Positions 32,820-41,465 of a stretch of 64,000 nt of DNA are shown in pieces. Under the pieces are notes generated by a model. That model did no database searches, was not told the origin of the DNA, and saw nothing but the letters and a program-made list of their open reading frames with translations. The DNA is taken from the NCBI GenBank assembly GCA_035341015.1, contig DAOQUL010000015.1:1-64000 (forward strand), written 5' to 3'. Origin of the DNA: JAKQIM01 sp029557965. Lineage in GTDB: Bacteria > Chloroflexota > Anaerolineae > Anaerolineales > UBA4823. Within the stretch, counting starts at the first letter, position 1. Each line of letters begins with the position of its first letter. A program made the position numbers and the translations under genes.

Positions 32820-33641
32820 ATGCAAAGTGCCATCCGCAGTCGAAATTTGCCCAGCGCCGACCGTATCAGTGTATTGACGGCGATGATCATGCTTTCTTAC
32901 GCGCTGACGCGTTTTATTGAGCTTCCAGAGCGCCAACTGGCGCTCCAGCTTCCCGGCTTGTACCTGCCCATTACCCTCAATATCGAGACGATTGTAGCCG
33001 TGCTGGTGGCAGGTTTGACGGCTGCCGGCTCTGATTGGCTTCTGCGTGATCACCCGGCGATGAGTGGGCGGCATTCCTATCACCACTGGCTGCTGCCTGC
33101 CCTGACTGCCCTGGTGATCGGGATCCCGCTCAACCAACTGCCAGCTGGCTTGGGCTGGTGGCTGGGCCTGGCGGCTGGCAGTGTGGTGCTGGCGTTGGTG
33201 TTGATTGCCGAATACATTGCCGTGGATGCAGAAGACCTGCGCCAGCCGTTGGCCGCCGCAGCTTTGACGGCGGTCTCGTTTGCGGTGTACCTGGTGCTGG
33301 CTGTAGCGCTGAGCGCCTCAGGCGCGCGCCTGTACGCGGTCTTTTTGGCGGTGGCGGCGGCCGGTTGGTTGGTGAGCTTGCGCACCTTGCATTTGCGCTT
33401 GCACGGTGAATGGCTGTTGTACGAAGCGGCCATCATTGCCTTGCTCGTCAGCCAGGGGGCTTCTGCTTTGCATTATTGGCCGCTCTCACCTGTTAGCTTT
33501 GGGCTGGCGCTCTTGGGGCCGACTTATGCCCTGACCACCCTGATCGGATCTTTAGTAGAAGAACGCCCCCTGCGCCAGGCCATCTGGGAACCTCTGCTGG
33601 CCTGGTTGGTTTCATGGGTGGCGGCGGCATGGCTGGGTTAA
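32820..33641 (+). CDS. Unassigned eight-helix membrane protein
   Basis: 273 residues with about eight hydrophobic helices (ITLNIETIVAVLVAGLTAAG, WWLGLAAGSVVLALVLIAEYI, LYAVFLAVAAAGWLV, SFGLALLGPTYALTTLIGSL and others in part). A polar loop GRHSYHHWLLP and an acidic site DAEDLRQP are notable. I recall Chloroflexota proteins of this kind being called DUF5656, but cannot confirm it. The gene overlaps the start of the JAMM peptidase gene, suggesting an operon with it and the PlsY-like gene. Confidence 0.7.
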   Translation: MQSAIRSRNLPSADRISVLTAMIMLSYALTRFIELPERQLALQLPGLYLPITLNIETIVAVLVAGLTAAGSDWLLRDHPAMSGRHSYHHWLLPALTALVIGIPLNQLPAGLGWWLGLAAGSVVLALVLIAEYIAVDAEDLRQPLAAAALTAVSFAVYLVLAVALSASGARLYAVFLAVAAAGWLVSLRTLHLRLHGEWLLYEAAIIALLVSQGASALHYWPLSPVSFGLALLGPTYALTTLIGSLVEERPLRQAIWEPLLAWLVSWVAAAWLG

Positions 33642-34036
33642 TCATCCCTGCCGATCTTTGGGGCCTGGTGCAGGCGCATGCCGGGCGCTGCCTGCCCGAA
33701 GAGGCTTGCGGCTTGTTGGCCGGCCTGGATGGCTGTGTGCAGATGTGCTATGAAATCACGAATACCTTGCACAGCGCCACCCGTTTCCGGATGGATGCTC
33801 AAGAGCAGGTGCGTGCTTTTATGGATTTTGAGCAGCGCGGCCTGGAGCTCTTGGCGATCTACCATTCTCATCCCGCCGGGCCGCTGGAGCCCTCGTCCAC
33901 CGACCTGGTTGAGTTTGCTTATCCTGGCGTGTTGTATCTCATTCTGACCCTTTCGGCAGGTGAGTGGCAGGGCAGGGTATTTGTGATCGATAAAACCCTG
34001 GTTTCTGAGGTCCCGCTTCAACGGATCTCTGCTTGA
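33629..34036 (+). CDS. JAMM/MPN-domain (M67) metallopeptidase
   Basis: About 135 residues. ATG 33629 is preferred, with ATG 33614 as an alternative; both overlap the end of the membrane protein gene. The zinc-dependent JAMM signature is complete: Glu in EEACGLLAG and YHSHPAGPLEPSSTD (HxHPx..SxxD). Bacterial members remove ubiquitin-like sulfur-carrier tails or cut C-terminal residues. No ubiquitin-like or sulfur-transfer partner gene is seen next to it, so its target is open. Length is typical for stand-alone bacterial Mec+/RadC-unrelated JAMM proteins. Confidence 0.85.
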   Translation: MAGLIIPADLWGLVQAHAGRCLPEEACGLLAGLDGCVQMCYEITNTLHSATRFRMDAQEQVRAFMDFEQRGLELLAIYHSHPAGPLEPSSTDLVEFAYPGVLYLILTLSAGEWQGRVFVIDKTLVSEVPLQRISA

Positions 34037-34101
34037 GTAACCTTTAACTCGTTTGCGTGTTGTTAGATTTGCCAAACTAAGAAGTGGAGGAGTAAATCGT
34101 T

Positions 34102-34800
34102 ATGCAAGCTGTATGGGTAGTGGTTAGCGTTGTGTTGGGTTACCTGATTGGTTCTATCCCCTTTGGGTGGGTAGTTGTTAAGGTGAGTACTGGTAGAGAT
34201 ATTCGCGAGGTTGAGAGCGGCCGTACTGGCGGCACGAATGCTTTGCGGGCGGCTGGCGTGTGGGCTGGAATTGCTACCGCTTTATTGGATATCCTCAAGG
34301 GTGCTTGTGCGGTGTGGGTTGCCCGTTGGCTGACGGCAGGCAATGCCTGGGCAGAAAGCCTGGCGCCGTTGGCCGCCATCCTGGGGCATAATTATTCACT
34401 TTATTTGATCGAACGGGGAGCAGATGGGCGCATCAAACTGCGCGGTGGAGCCGGCGCGGCACCTTGTGCGGGTGGCGCAATGGCATTATGGGCCCCCAGT
34501 GTTTTGATCCTGGTGCCGTTGGGCGCGTTGATCCTGTACTTTGTGGGCTACGCTTCGGTGGCTACGATGAGTGTGGGCCTGGTAGTTGCCACCATCTTCG
34601 CACTGCGCTATTTTGCTGGGCTGAGCGAATGGCAGAATATCTTATACGGATTACTAGCCTTTGGCGCAATGCTTTGGGCGCTGCGCCCCAACATCAAACG
34701 GCTAATTGACGGGAATGAGCGCCTGGTGGGGCTGCGCGCTCGGCGGCGCAAAAAGCAGGCCGAAGCGCATCATTCCTCGTCGGATACGACATCGTCGTAA
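34102..34800 (+). CDS. plsY: PlsY-like glycerol-3-phosphate acyltransferase, divergent at motif 3
   Basis: 232 residues, SD GTGGAGGA about 11 bases before the ATG. Multi-helix membrane protein with PlsY motif 1 (GYLIGSIPFGWVV) and motif 2 (ESGRTGGTNALRAAG, compare SGNxGATNVLR). PlsY transfers an acyl group from acyl phosphate to sn-glycerol 3-phosphate in the first step of phospholipid synthesis. Motif 3, normally GGKGVAT, reads RGGAGAAPCAGG, so a conserved Lys is missing. It may be a specialised paralogue or have altered activity. The basic C-terminal tail overlaps the convergent MBL-fold gene by 31 bases. Confidence 0.8.
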   Translation: MQAVWVVVSVVLGYLIGSIPFGWVVVKVSTGRDIREVESGRTGGTNALRAAGVWAGIATALLDILKGACAVWVARWLTAGNAWAESLAPLAAILGHNYSLYLIERGADGRIKLRGGAGAAPCAGGAMALWAPSVLILVPLGALILYFVGYASVATMSVGLVVATIFALRYFAGLSEWQNILYGLLAFGAMLWALRPNIKRLIDGNERLVGLRARRRKKQAEAHHSSSDTTSS

Positions 34801-35672
34801 TATTCTTCGTAATCTTCTTCGTCGCCGGGGTTGCTCTTGGGTGCCTCGCCGTAGAGCTGGAAGTAGACCGCGCGCAGGTTACGACGGTGCAGTTCTTCAG
34901 CCAGTCCGCCAATTAACACGCGGCTCTTGCCACATTCTTCCACGCCCACCTCTTCCAATACATCCCAAGGATAGCGGCGGCGGGACGATTTGCGAACAGC
35001 CTTGCGCACTGCAGACAGGTAAGCCAGGTTGTCTTTGACTGCCCCGTCGATTTCACCGCGCAGCACAATATCCCCGTGCCCCGGGACCACGTTCTCTAGC
35101 CCCATCTTGCCGATCTTTTTCAGGGATAAGATGGTCTCGTCAATATCGCCATCCACCACGTAGGGCAGCGGCATAAAGGCATCCCCCGCGAACAAGACAC
35201 GGTCTTCCTCGACCAGGATGCCAATATTATCGGTACACGGGCCTGGCAGCGGGAACATGGTGAGCGTTTTTTTGCCCACTCGCAAGATGAGACTGTTTTC
35301 GTCAAAGGTCAGGTGTGGCAATACGATCTTCACCCGCCGGAAAGCTGCGTTCTGGCGGCGGGTCTCTTGCAGCGACTCTTGCCCGGTGGTGCTCAGTTTG
35401 TGACGGCAAAGGGTATGCGCAATGACGGTGGCGCCGGGGAAGGCATAATTGCCCCAGCAGTGGTCGGCGTGATAATGCGTATTGATCACGTAACGCACCG
35501 GCAGGTTCAGCTCTTGCTCGATGAAATCGCGGATCTGGTTCGTTTCTTCTGGCAGGGCCAGGGTGTCAATCACAACCGCCCAATTGGGCCCCACCACAGC
35601 TCCAGCGGTCACCTGGGCATACAGGTCACTCTGAAAGTAGTAGACATTATCGGCAATTCGTTCGCGTTGCAT
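34770..35672 (-). CDS. Metallo-beta-lactamase-fold hydrolase
   Basis: 300 residues. MBL-fold motifs: NTHYHADHCWGN (HxHxDH), VLFAGDAF (Asp ligand), VVPGHGD (His). The first strands (AVVIDTLALPEETNQIRDFI in part) and LPGPCTDNIGIL are typical of glyoxalase II-like or SoxH-like MBL hydrolases. The tail is very acidic (DEEDYEEYYDD) and is encoded in the stretch overlapping plsY. TAGGGA lies before the ATG. Substrate unknown; thioesters and lactones are common for the fold. Confidence 0.82.
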   Translation of the reverse strand: MQRERIADNVYYFQSDLYAQVTAGAVVGPNWAVVIDTLALPEETNQIRDFIEQELNLPVRYVINTHYHADHCWGNYAFPGATVIAHTLCRHKLSTTGQESLQETRRQNAAFRRVKIVLPHLTFDENSLILRVGKKTLTMFPLPGPCTDNIGILVEEDRVLFAGDAFMPLPYVVDGDIDETILSLKKIGKMGLENVVPGHGDIVLRGEIDGAVKDNLAYLSAVRKAVRKSSRRRYPWDVLEEVGVEECGKSRVLIGGLAEELHRRNLRAVYFQLYGEAPKSNPGDEEDYEEYYDDVVSDEE

Positions 35673-35797
35673 AAATCCCTATCCTTATTAGAATGTGGTG
35701 AAGGATAGCACAAACTGCCCCTAAAAGTCAAGAAACATTAATCTTTTTTAATCCGAATGCGTCTTGATGACGGTTTTCCCCGCCTATAAATATCTGG

Positions 35798-35803
35798 TAT
35801 AAT
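35798..35803 (+). promoter_or_regulatory. -10 TATAAT of the T-box/valS transcript
   Basis: Perfect TATAAT, predicted start near 35810 at the base of Stem I. The -35 is weak. Region 35673-35797 holds nothing else I can support. Confidence 0.6.
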
Positions 35804-35809
35804 TTTCTT

Positions 35810-36096
35810 GATCTGGGAGGAGTAGGTGGCAGGCGCGCTGCCAGAGAGAGATAGGCCCTTGGCTGCAAGCCGTCTCCAGCAAACCCCGCCGAATGTCGCC
35901 CAGAATAGATGCCGAAGAAAAGGCTGTGGCCGAAAACCATCCTCGCCTGAGTAGAACGGCACGGGTAAGCCCGTTACAGCGCAGCCCCTGATGATGGTCG
36001 GGGGGATGAGTGCGCCAGGCGTAGTTTGCCTGGTGAAATGAGGTGGTACCGCGGAAGGCATACCCTTTCGTCCTCATGTGGACGGAAGGGCTTTTT
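35810..36096 (+). ncRNA. T-box riboswitch, valine (GUC) specifier, upstream of valS
   Basis: The 14-base T-box core AGGTGGTACCGCGG is at 36041-36054 after GAAATG. Its UGGU would pair with tRNA ending A73-CCA, as in tRNA-Val. Stem I is closed by CTGGG (35813-35817) and CCCAG (35899-35903); AGTA (35821-35824) faces GAATGTCG, placing a GTC (valine) codon at 35895-35897 in the specifier loop. GGCTGCAAGCC (35860s) fits the apical region. Uncharged tRNA-Val should stabilise the antiterminator and permit expression of the synthetase gene 30 bases downstream. Confidence 0.9.
36063..36096 (+). terminator. T-box-controlled terminator
   Basis: Stem 36063-36073 with 36080-36090 (11 bp, one wobble), followed by CTTTTTGTTTT. 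Its left flank competes with the antiterminator formed by the T-box core. Confidence 0.85.
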
Positions 36097-36125
36097 GTTT
36101 TAATTGATTACCTTGGAGGTGTAAG

Positions 36126-38636
36126 ATGGCGCTGACAAAACGATATGACCCCAAAGAAGTTGAACCCCGGCTGGAAGCCCAGTGGCAGGAAGCGGGTGTC
36201 TACCAATTCTCGCTTGATGCGGCCGGCCCGGTTTACTCAATCGACACCCCACCGCCTACTGTTTCGGGTCACCTGCACTTGGGGCATGTGTATTCTTACA
36301 GCCATCCAGATTTCATGGCGCGTTTTTGGCGCATGAATGGCTGTAACGTTTTCTACCCTATGGGCTTCGACGATAACGGCCTGCCCACTGAGCGCCTGGT
36401 GGAAAAACGCCTGGGCGTGCGGGTGGCGGATATTGGGCGCAGCGCCTTCATCGCCCGCTGCTTGCAGATCAGCGACGAGGCAGAAAGTGATTACCGTGCC
36501 TTGTGGCAGCGCCTGGGCTTGTCTATCGACTGGCGCTACACCTATCGAACGATTGATGCGCCTGCTCAGCGGATTGCCCAACGGTCCTTTATTGAGCTGT
36601 ATCAGCACGGCCTGGCTTATCACAGCTCGGCACCGGCCATTTGGTGCCCAGAATGCCGTACGGCCATTGCACAGGCAGAGTTGAGCGATATTGAGCGCAG
36701 CACCGAGTTTGTGACCCTGGCTTTCTATCTTGATGGCGCGCCGGGTGAAAGCGAAGCTCACAGCTTGCCGGTTGCCACCACCCGCCCTGAACTACTTCCT
36801 GCCTGTGTGGCGGTTTTCGTCCATCCAGAAGATGCCCGTTACCAGCACCTGGTGGGGCGCAAGGTGCGCGTGCCGTTGTTCGACCGCTGGGTGCCCATCC
36901 TGGCAGACCCGGGGGCTGAGCCCGGCAAGGGCACTGGGGCCGTGATGTGCTGTACCTTTGGCGATACCGCCGATGTGACCTGGTGGCGGGCGCACAACCT
37001 GCCGCTGCGGGCGGTGATAGAGCGGGATGGGCGGCTGAATGATGCTGCCGGGCCCTATGCGGGCCTGCCTTTGGGTGAGGCGCGCAAAGCAATGCGCCAG
37101 GCGCTGGAGCAAGCCGACCTGGTGTTGGGCACCCAGCGCATCCCGCAATCGGTGCGTGTGCACGAGCGCTGTGATACGCCGGTGGAGTATATTGTGGCGG
37201 AGCAGTGGTTCATCCGGGTGATGGACTACAAAGAAGCACTCCTGGCGGCTGGTGAGAAAGTGGATTGGCGCCCCGAGCACATGCGCGCCCGCTACCGTGC
37301 CTGGGTAGAGAACCTGAATTGGGATTGGTGCATCTCGCGCCAGCGCACGTATGGCGTGCCCTTCCCGGTCTGGTATTGCAAAGCTTGCGGCGAGCCGGTG
37401 CTGGCAGCACTGGAGCGGCTGCCGGTCAACCCGCTAGAGGATCAGCCGAATGTACCCTGCCCCAAGTGCGGCGAGACCAGCTTTGAGCCTGACCAAGACG
37501 TGATGGATACCTGGGCGACTTCTTCCATGTCGCCGCAGATCGTGGGGGGCTGGCTGGACGACCCGGCCTTATACGCCAGGGTGTTTCCTTTTTCCCTGCG
37601 TCCCCAGGCGCACGAGATCATCCGCACCTGGGCCTTCTATACATTGGTGAAAACCCATTTCCACTTCGATACCCTGCCCTGGGCTAACGTCTTGATTTCG
37701 GGTTGGGGCCTGGCAGGCGAGGGCATGGGCAAGATCAGCAAGAGCCGCGGGGGTGGGCCCATGCCGCCCATGGAGATGCTCGCCCGCTACTCGGCGGATG
37801 CGGTGCGTTATTGGGCAGCCAGCACCGGCCCAGGCAAAGATTCGGTCGTCAATGAAGAGAAGATCCAGATTGGCGGGAAACTGGTCACCAAGCTGTGGAA
37901 TGTGGCCCGTTTTGCCGAGCAGTTCTTGGGCAGCCAGGTGCCGCTGCGCCAGGATGCCGCCGGTCAATGCTCGCCGGCTGACCGCTGGATCCTAGCAAGG
38001 CTGCAAAGACTGATCCGCCGCACTACCCTCTTGATGCGAGACTGTGATTATGCCACGGCTAAGAGTGAGATTGAAACCTTTTTCTGGACTGAGCTGGCAG
38101 ACAACTACCTGGAGATGAGCAAGCAGCGCCTCTACGATCCGGCTGTGGCAACCCATGCCGGGGCTCGCTTTACCCTCTATTACGTGCTGCTTGCCGTCAT
38201 CAAGTTGTTGGCGCCTTTTTTGCCATACGTCACCGAAGAGATCTACCAGGGCATGTTTGCCGAAAAAGAAGCCCAGGCGGGGCGGGCATCCCCTTCGATC
38301 CACCGCTCAACCTGGCCCACGCCTTGCCCTGAAGACGAAGACGAAGCTGCCGAAGCAGTCGGCGCGCTGCTGGTGGAAATTGCCACCGCGGTTCGGCGCT
38401 TTAAAAGTGAACGGAATTTGCCATTGGGAACCGAGTTATCGAGGGTACAATTAGCGGTTGGGGCAGGCGTAGAAGCAAGCGCTGCGGCGAGTTTGCGCCA
38501 GGCACTGCGTGACGCCGCCCCCGATCTGGTCAGCATTACCCGTGCCCTTCAGGTGGAGCTGGTAAGCGAAGCCGATCTGCCCGCTGAGACGATCCAGGCT
38601 GGCAGCCTGGTGAAGCTTATGGTGAGCATTGCGTAA
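36126..38636 (+). CDS. valS: Valyl-tRNA synthetase, archaeal/rickettsial-like class
   Basis: 836 residues, perfect SD (GGAGGTG) before the ATG and a valine T-box upstream. It charges tRNA-Val with valine. Class I motifs: PPPTVSGHLHLGH (HIGH) near 41-53 and GKISKSRG (KMSKS) near 535-545. The sequence YPMGFDDNGLPTER and WCPECRTAIAQAEL are of the archaeal/alpha-proteobacterial ValRS class, not the common bacterial WVPGTDHAGIATQ class. The CP1 editing domain is present (VATTRPELLPA, KGTGAVMCCTFGD). A second zinc knuckle has CKACG...CPKCG. There is no C-terminal coiled-coil arm. It is followed 83 bases later by a second valS of the bacterial class. Confidence 0.93.
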   Translation: MALTKRYDPKEVEPRLEAQWQEAGVYQFSLDAAGPVYSIDTPPPTVSGHLHLGHVYSYSHPDFMARFWRMNGCNVFYPMGFDDNGLPTERLVEKRLGVRVADIGRSAFIARCLQISDEAESDYRALWQRLGLSIDWRYTYRTIDAPAQRIAQRSFIELYQHGLAYHSSAPAIWCPECRTAIAQAELSDIERSTEFVTLAFYLDGAPGESEAHSLPVATTRPELLPACVAVFVHPEDARYQHLVGRKVRVPLFDRWVPILADPGAEPGKGTGAVMCCTFGDTADVTWWRAHNLPLRAVIERDGRLNDAAGPYAGLPLGEARKAMRQALEQADLVLGTQRIPQSVRVHERCDTPVEYIVAEQWFIRVMDYKEALLAAGEKVDWRPEHMRARYRAWVENLNWDWCISRQRTYGVPFPVWYCKACGEPVLAALERLPVNPLEDQPNVPCPKCGETSFEPDQDVMDTWATSSMSPQIVGGWLDDPALYARVFPFSLRPQAHEIIRTWAFYTLVKTHFHFDTLPWANVLISGWGLAGEGMGKISKSRGGGPMPPMEMLARYSADAVRYWAASTGPGKDSVVNEEKIQIGGKLVTKLWNVARFAEQFLGSQVPLRQDAAGQCSPADRWILARLQRLIRRTTLLMRDCDYATAKSEIETFFWTELADNYLEMSKQRLYDPAVATHAGARFTLYYVLLAVIKLLAPFLPYVTEEIYQGMFAEKEAQAGRASPSIHRSTWPTPCPEDEDEAAEAVGALLVEIATAVRRFKSERNLPLGTELSRVQLAVGAGVEASAAASLRQALRDAAPDLVSITRALQVELVSEADLPAETIQAGSLVKLMVSIA

Positions 38637-38719
38637 AGAAACAGGATATCAATTTGAGGTCTGGTGGGCGCTTGGCTTACAGCCCTGCCAACCTGGAATC
38701 TAACCAAGTGAGGATGATT

Positions 38720-41437
38720 ATGGCAAGTGTAGAACTAACCAAAGCATACGATTTCAAAGCCACTGAACAGCGCATTTACGAGTGGTGGGAAAAGAGCGGT
38801 TATTTTCGCCCAACCAACGACCCGCGCCAGCCAGGTTTTGACCCATCGATAAAGCCTTATGTGATTTCGATCCCGCCGCCCAATGTAACCGGTGAACTTC
38901 ACCTGGGCCATGCCATGTTTGTCTCGATGGAAGATCTGATGATCCGCTATCACCGCATGAAGGGCATCCCCACGCTGTGGGTTCCGGGCACAGACCATGC
39001 CGGCATCGCCACCCAATTGCAGGTGGAGAAGGCCTTGGCCAAAGAGGGCCTGCGCCGCGAAGAGATTGGGCGCGAGGAATTCACCCGCCGCACCTGGGCT
39101 TGGAAGGAAAAATATGGCGGCATCATCACCCGCCAGATCCGTCGCCTGGGGGCCTCTTGTGATTGGGAGCGCGAGCGCTTTACCCTGGATGCGGGCCTGT
39201 CAAAGGCTGTGCGCGAGGCCTTTGTGCGCTTGTATGAGAAGGGCCTGATCTACCGCGGCCCGCGCCTGATCAACTGGTCGCCGGGCTTGAAGACGGCAGT
39301 TTCAGACCTGGAAGTGGAATACGCCGAGGAGCCGGGAAAACTATATTATTTCAAGTACATGCTCGAAGGCTCGAGTGATGAATTCATCCCTGTGGCTACC
39401 ACACGCCCCGAAACCATCCTGGGCGATACTGCCGTGGCTGTCCATCCTGAAGACCCGCGTTACCTGAAGTTTGTGGGGCGCAAGGTGGTTGTACCCATGT
39501 TGGGGCGGGTCATCCCTGTGATTGCAGATGCTTACGTAGAGCGCGAGTTCGGCACAGGTGCATTGAAGATCACGCCGGGTCACGACCCCAATGACTATGA
39601 GCTTGGTCAACGGCACAAGCTGGGGATGATCTCGATGTTGGACGCCTCGGCGCATGTGAACGAGAACGGCGGCCCATACCAGGGCCTGGAGCGCTTTGCC
39701 TGCCGGGCCAGGCTGTGGGAAGATATGCGCGCCGCTGGGTTGGTGATCAAGGAAGAACCCTACACCCTCAAAGTACCTCGCAGCCAGCGCGGCGGCGAGA
39801 TCATCGAGCCCATGATCTCAACCCAATGGTTTGTGCGCATCCAGCCGCTGGCCGAGGCCGCCTTAGACGCGGTGCGTTCTGGCCGCATTCGCATCGTGCC
39901 AGAGCGCTTTACCAAGGTGTATTACAACTGGTTGGAGAATATTGAAGATTGGTGCATCTCGCGCCAGTTGTGGTGGGGGCACCGCGTGCCGGTGTGGTAC
40001 TGTGCCGACTGCGGCGAAATGACCGTCACGCGTCAAGATCCTACCCAATGTGCACATTGCGGCAGCGGGCATATTGAGCAAGATAGCGATGTGCTGGATA
40101 CCTGGTTCTCCTCGGGGTTGTGGCCTTTCTCTACCCTTGGTTGGCCCGAAGAGACTCCTGAATATAAATATTTCTATCCCACTTCGATGATGGAGACCGG
40201 CTACGACATCTTGTTCTTCTGGGTGGCGCGCATGATCATGGATGGCCTGGAGTTCACGGGTCAGATCCCATTCGATACCGTCTACCTGCACGGCCTGATC
40301 CGCGATGAGCACGGGCGTAAGATGAGCAAGAGCTATGGCAATGTGATTGACCCGCTGCCGGTGATGGACGAGTTTGGTACCGATGCTTTGCGTTTTACCC
40401 TGCTGGTAGGTTCGACCCCCGGCAACGACATGAACCTGAGTGTCAAAAAGGTCGAGGCCAACCGCAACTTTGCCAATAAGATCTGGAACGCGGGGCGTTT
40501 TGTGATCGCAGCCCTCGACGGAGTCGACGCTGGCGGGCGCAGCAGCACGGGCGCGCCGGCGGCAGGCTGGACCCTGGCTGATTCGTGGGTCTGGGCCCGT
40601 TTGCAAGCTTTGGTCCGCGAGGTGGAGCGCCTGTTCCAGAATTACCAGTATGGCGAGGCTGGGCGCCAGATCTACGACTTCTTCTGGAGTGAATTTGCCG
40701 ATTGGTACGTGGAAATCGCTAAGCGCCAGTTGGCCGAAGGTGGCGAGCGTGCGTATTACACTGCCGAGACCCTGGCACGTGCTCTGGACCTGTGCTTGCG
40801 CATGCTGCATCCCTTCTCGCCGTTCATCACCGAAGAATTGTGGGGGCATCTGCGCCGGGCGTTGAAAGAGTCGGCGCTGGCAGACCTGGCTGCAAATTGG
40901 CCGGAGGCCTTGATCGTAGCAGCCTGGCCCGCCCCGCGCCCCGAGGAAGCCTGGGAAGCCGCTCGCGTAGCCGATTTTGGTCTCATTCAAGAGAGCGTCC
41001 GGGCCATCCGCAACCTGCGGGCTGAGAAAAATGTTCCCCCCGGCAAGCCCCTGCCGGCGATCCTGGTTGGCGGTGCGCAGACGGATGTGCTGCGCCAGCA
41101 GTCGGTCACCCTGGCGGCATTGGCACAGCTAGACCCGGCCGCGCTGCAGATTGTTGAGCACCTGCCAGAGAAACCTGAAGGGCACGTGGCCTTGGTGGTT
41201 GGCGTAGTTGAGATCTACTTACCCTTGGCCGGGCTGGTGGACCTGGGTGAAGAGCGCGCCCGCTTAACCAAAGCCTTGGCAGAAGCCGAAAGCCAGGTGG
41301 CACGCCTGGAGAAGTTGTTGGACAGCGACTTTGCCAATAAAGCTCCGGCCAACGTGGTGCAAAAAGAACGTGAGAAGTTGGCTACTTTCAAGGATACTGT
41401 CATCAAGCTGCGCGGACAAATGGAACCACTAGGATGA
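38720..41437 (+). CDS. valS: Valyl-tRNA synthetase, canonical bacterial class
   Basis: About 905 residues from ATG 38720, chosen because GTGAGG lies 6 bases upstream and the protein begins near ELTKAYDFKATEQRIYEWW; earlier in-frame codons lack an SD. Motifs: PPPNVTGELHLGHA (HIGH), WVPGTDHAGIATQ, editing domain VATTRPETILGDTAVAVHP, GTGALKITPGHDPNDYELG, zinc knuckle CADCGE...CAHCGS, and GRKMSKSYGN (KMSKS). The C-terminal coiled-coil arm, about 840-905 (LTKALAEAESQVARLEKLL), is present, as in bacterial ValRS. No terminator is seen between it and the first valS, so T-box control may extend to both. Confidence 0.94.
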   Translation: MASVELTKAYDFKATEQRIYEWWEKSGYFRPTNDPRQPGFDPSIKPYVISIPPPNVTGELHLGHAMFVSMEDLMIRYHRMKGIPTLWVPGTDHAGIATQLQVEKALAKEGLRREEIGREEFTRRTWAWKEKYGGIITRQIRRLGASCDWERERFTLDAGLSKAVREAFVRLYEKGLIYRGPRLINWSPGLKTAVSDLEVEYAEEPGKLYYFKYMLEGSSDEFIPVATTRPETILGDTAVAVHPEDPRYLKFVGRKVVVPMLGRVIPVIADAYVEREFGTGALKITPGHDPNDYELGQRHKLGMISMLDASAHVNENGGPYQGLERFACRARLWEDMRAAGLVIKEEPYTLKVPRSQRGGEIIEPMISTQWFVRIQPLAEAALDAVRSGRIRIVPERFTKVYYNWLENIEDWCISRQLWWGHRVPVWYCADCGEMTVTRQDPTQCAHCGSGHIEQDSDVLDTWFSSGLWPFSTLGWPEETPEYKYFYPTSMMETGYDILFFWVARMIMDGLEFTGQIPFDTVYLHGLIRDEHGRKMSKSYGNVIDPLPVMDEFGTDALRFTLLVGSTPGNDMNLSVKKVEANRNFANKIWNAGRFVIAALDGVDAGGRSSTGAPAAGWTLADSWVWARLQALVREVERLFQNYQYGEAGRQIYDFFWSEFADWYVEIAKRQLAEGGERAYYTAETLARALDLCLRMLHPFSPFITEELWGHLRRALKESALADLAANWPEALIVAAWPAPRPEEAWEAARVADFGLIQESVRAIRNLRAEKNVPPGKPLPAILVGGAQTDVLRQQSVTLAALAQLDPAALQIVEHLPEKPEGHVALVVGVVEIYLPLAGLVDLGEERARLTKALAEAESQVARLEKLLDSDFANKAPANVVQKEREKLATFKDTVIKLRGQMEPLG

Positions 41438-41443
41438 TATAAT
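41438..41443 (+). promoter_or_regulatory. -10 TATAAT of the two-component operon, inside the valS stop region
   Basis: TATAAT starts at the last base of valS and lies 22 bases before the ATG at 41466. Predicted leader of about 15 bases without an SD. Confidence 0.55.
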
Positions 41444-41465
41444 TAGTTCGGTACCCGCTTCAAAA

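Noticed and set aside
39863..40990. 375-codon minus-strand frame antisense to the second valS
   Set aside because: No SD, no recognisable domain; complement of a well-conserved valS.
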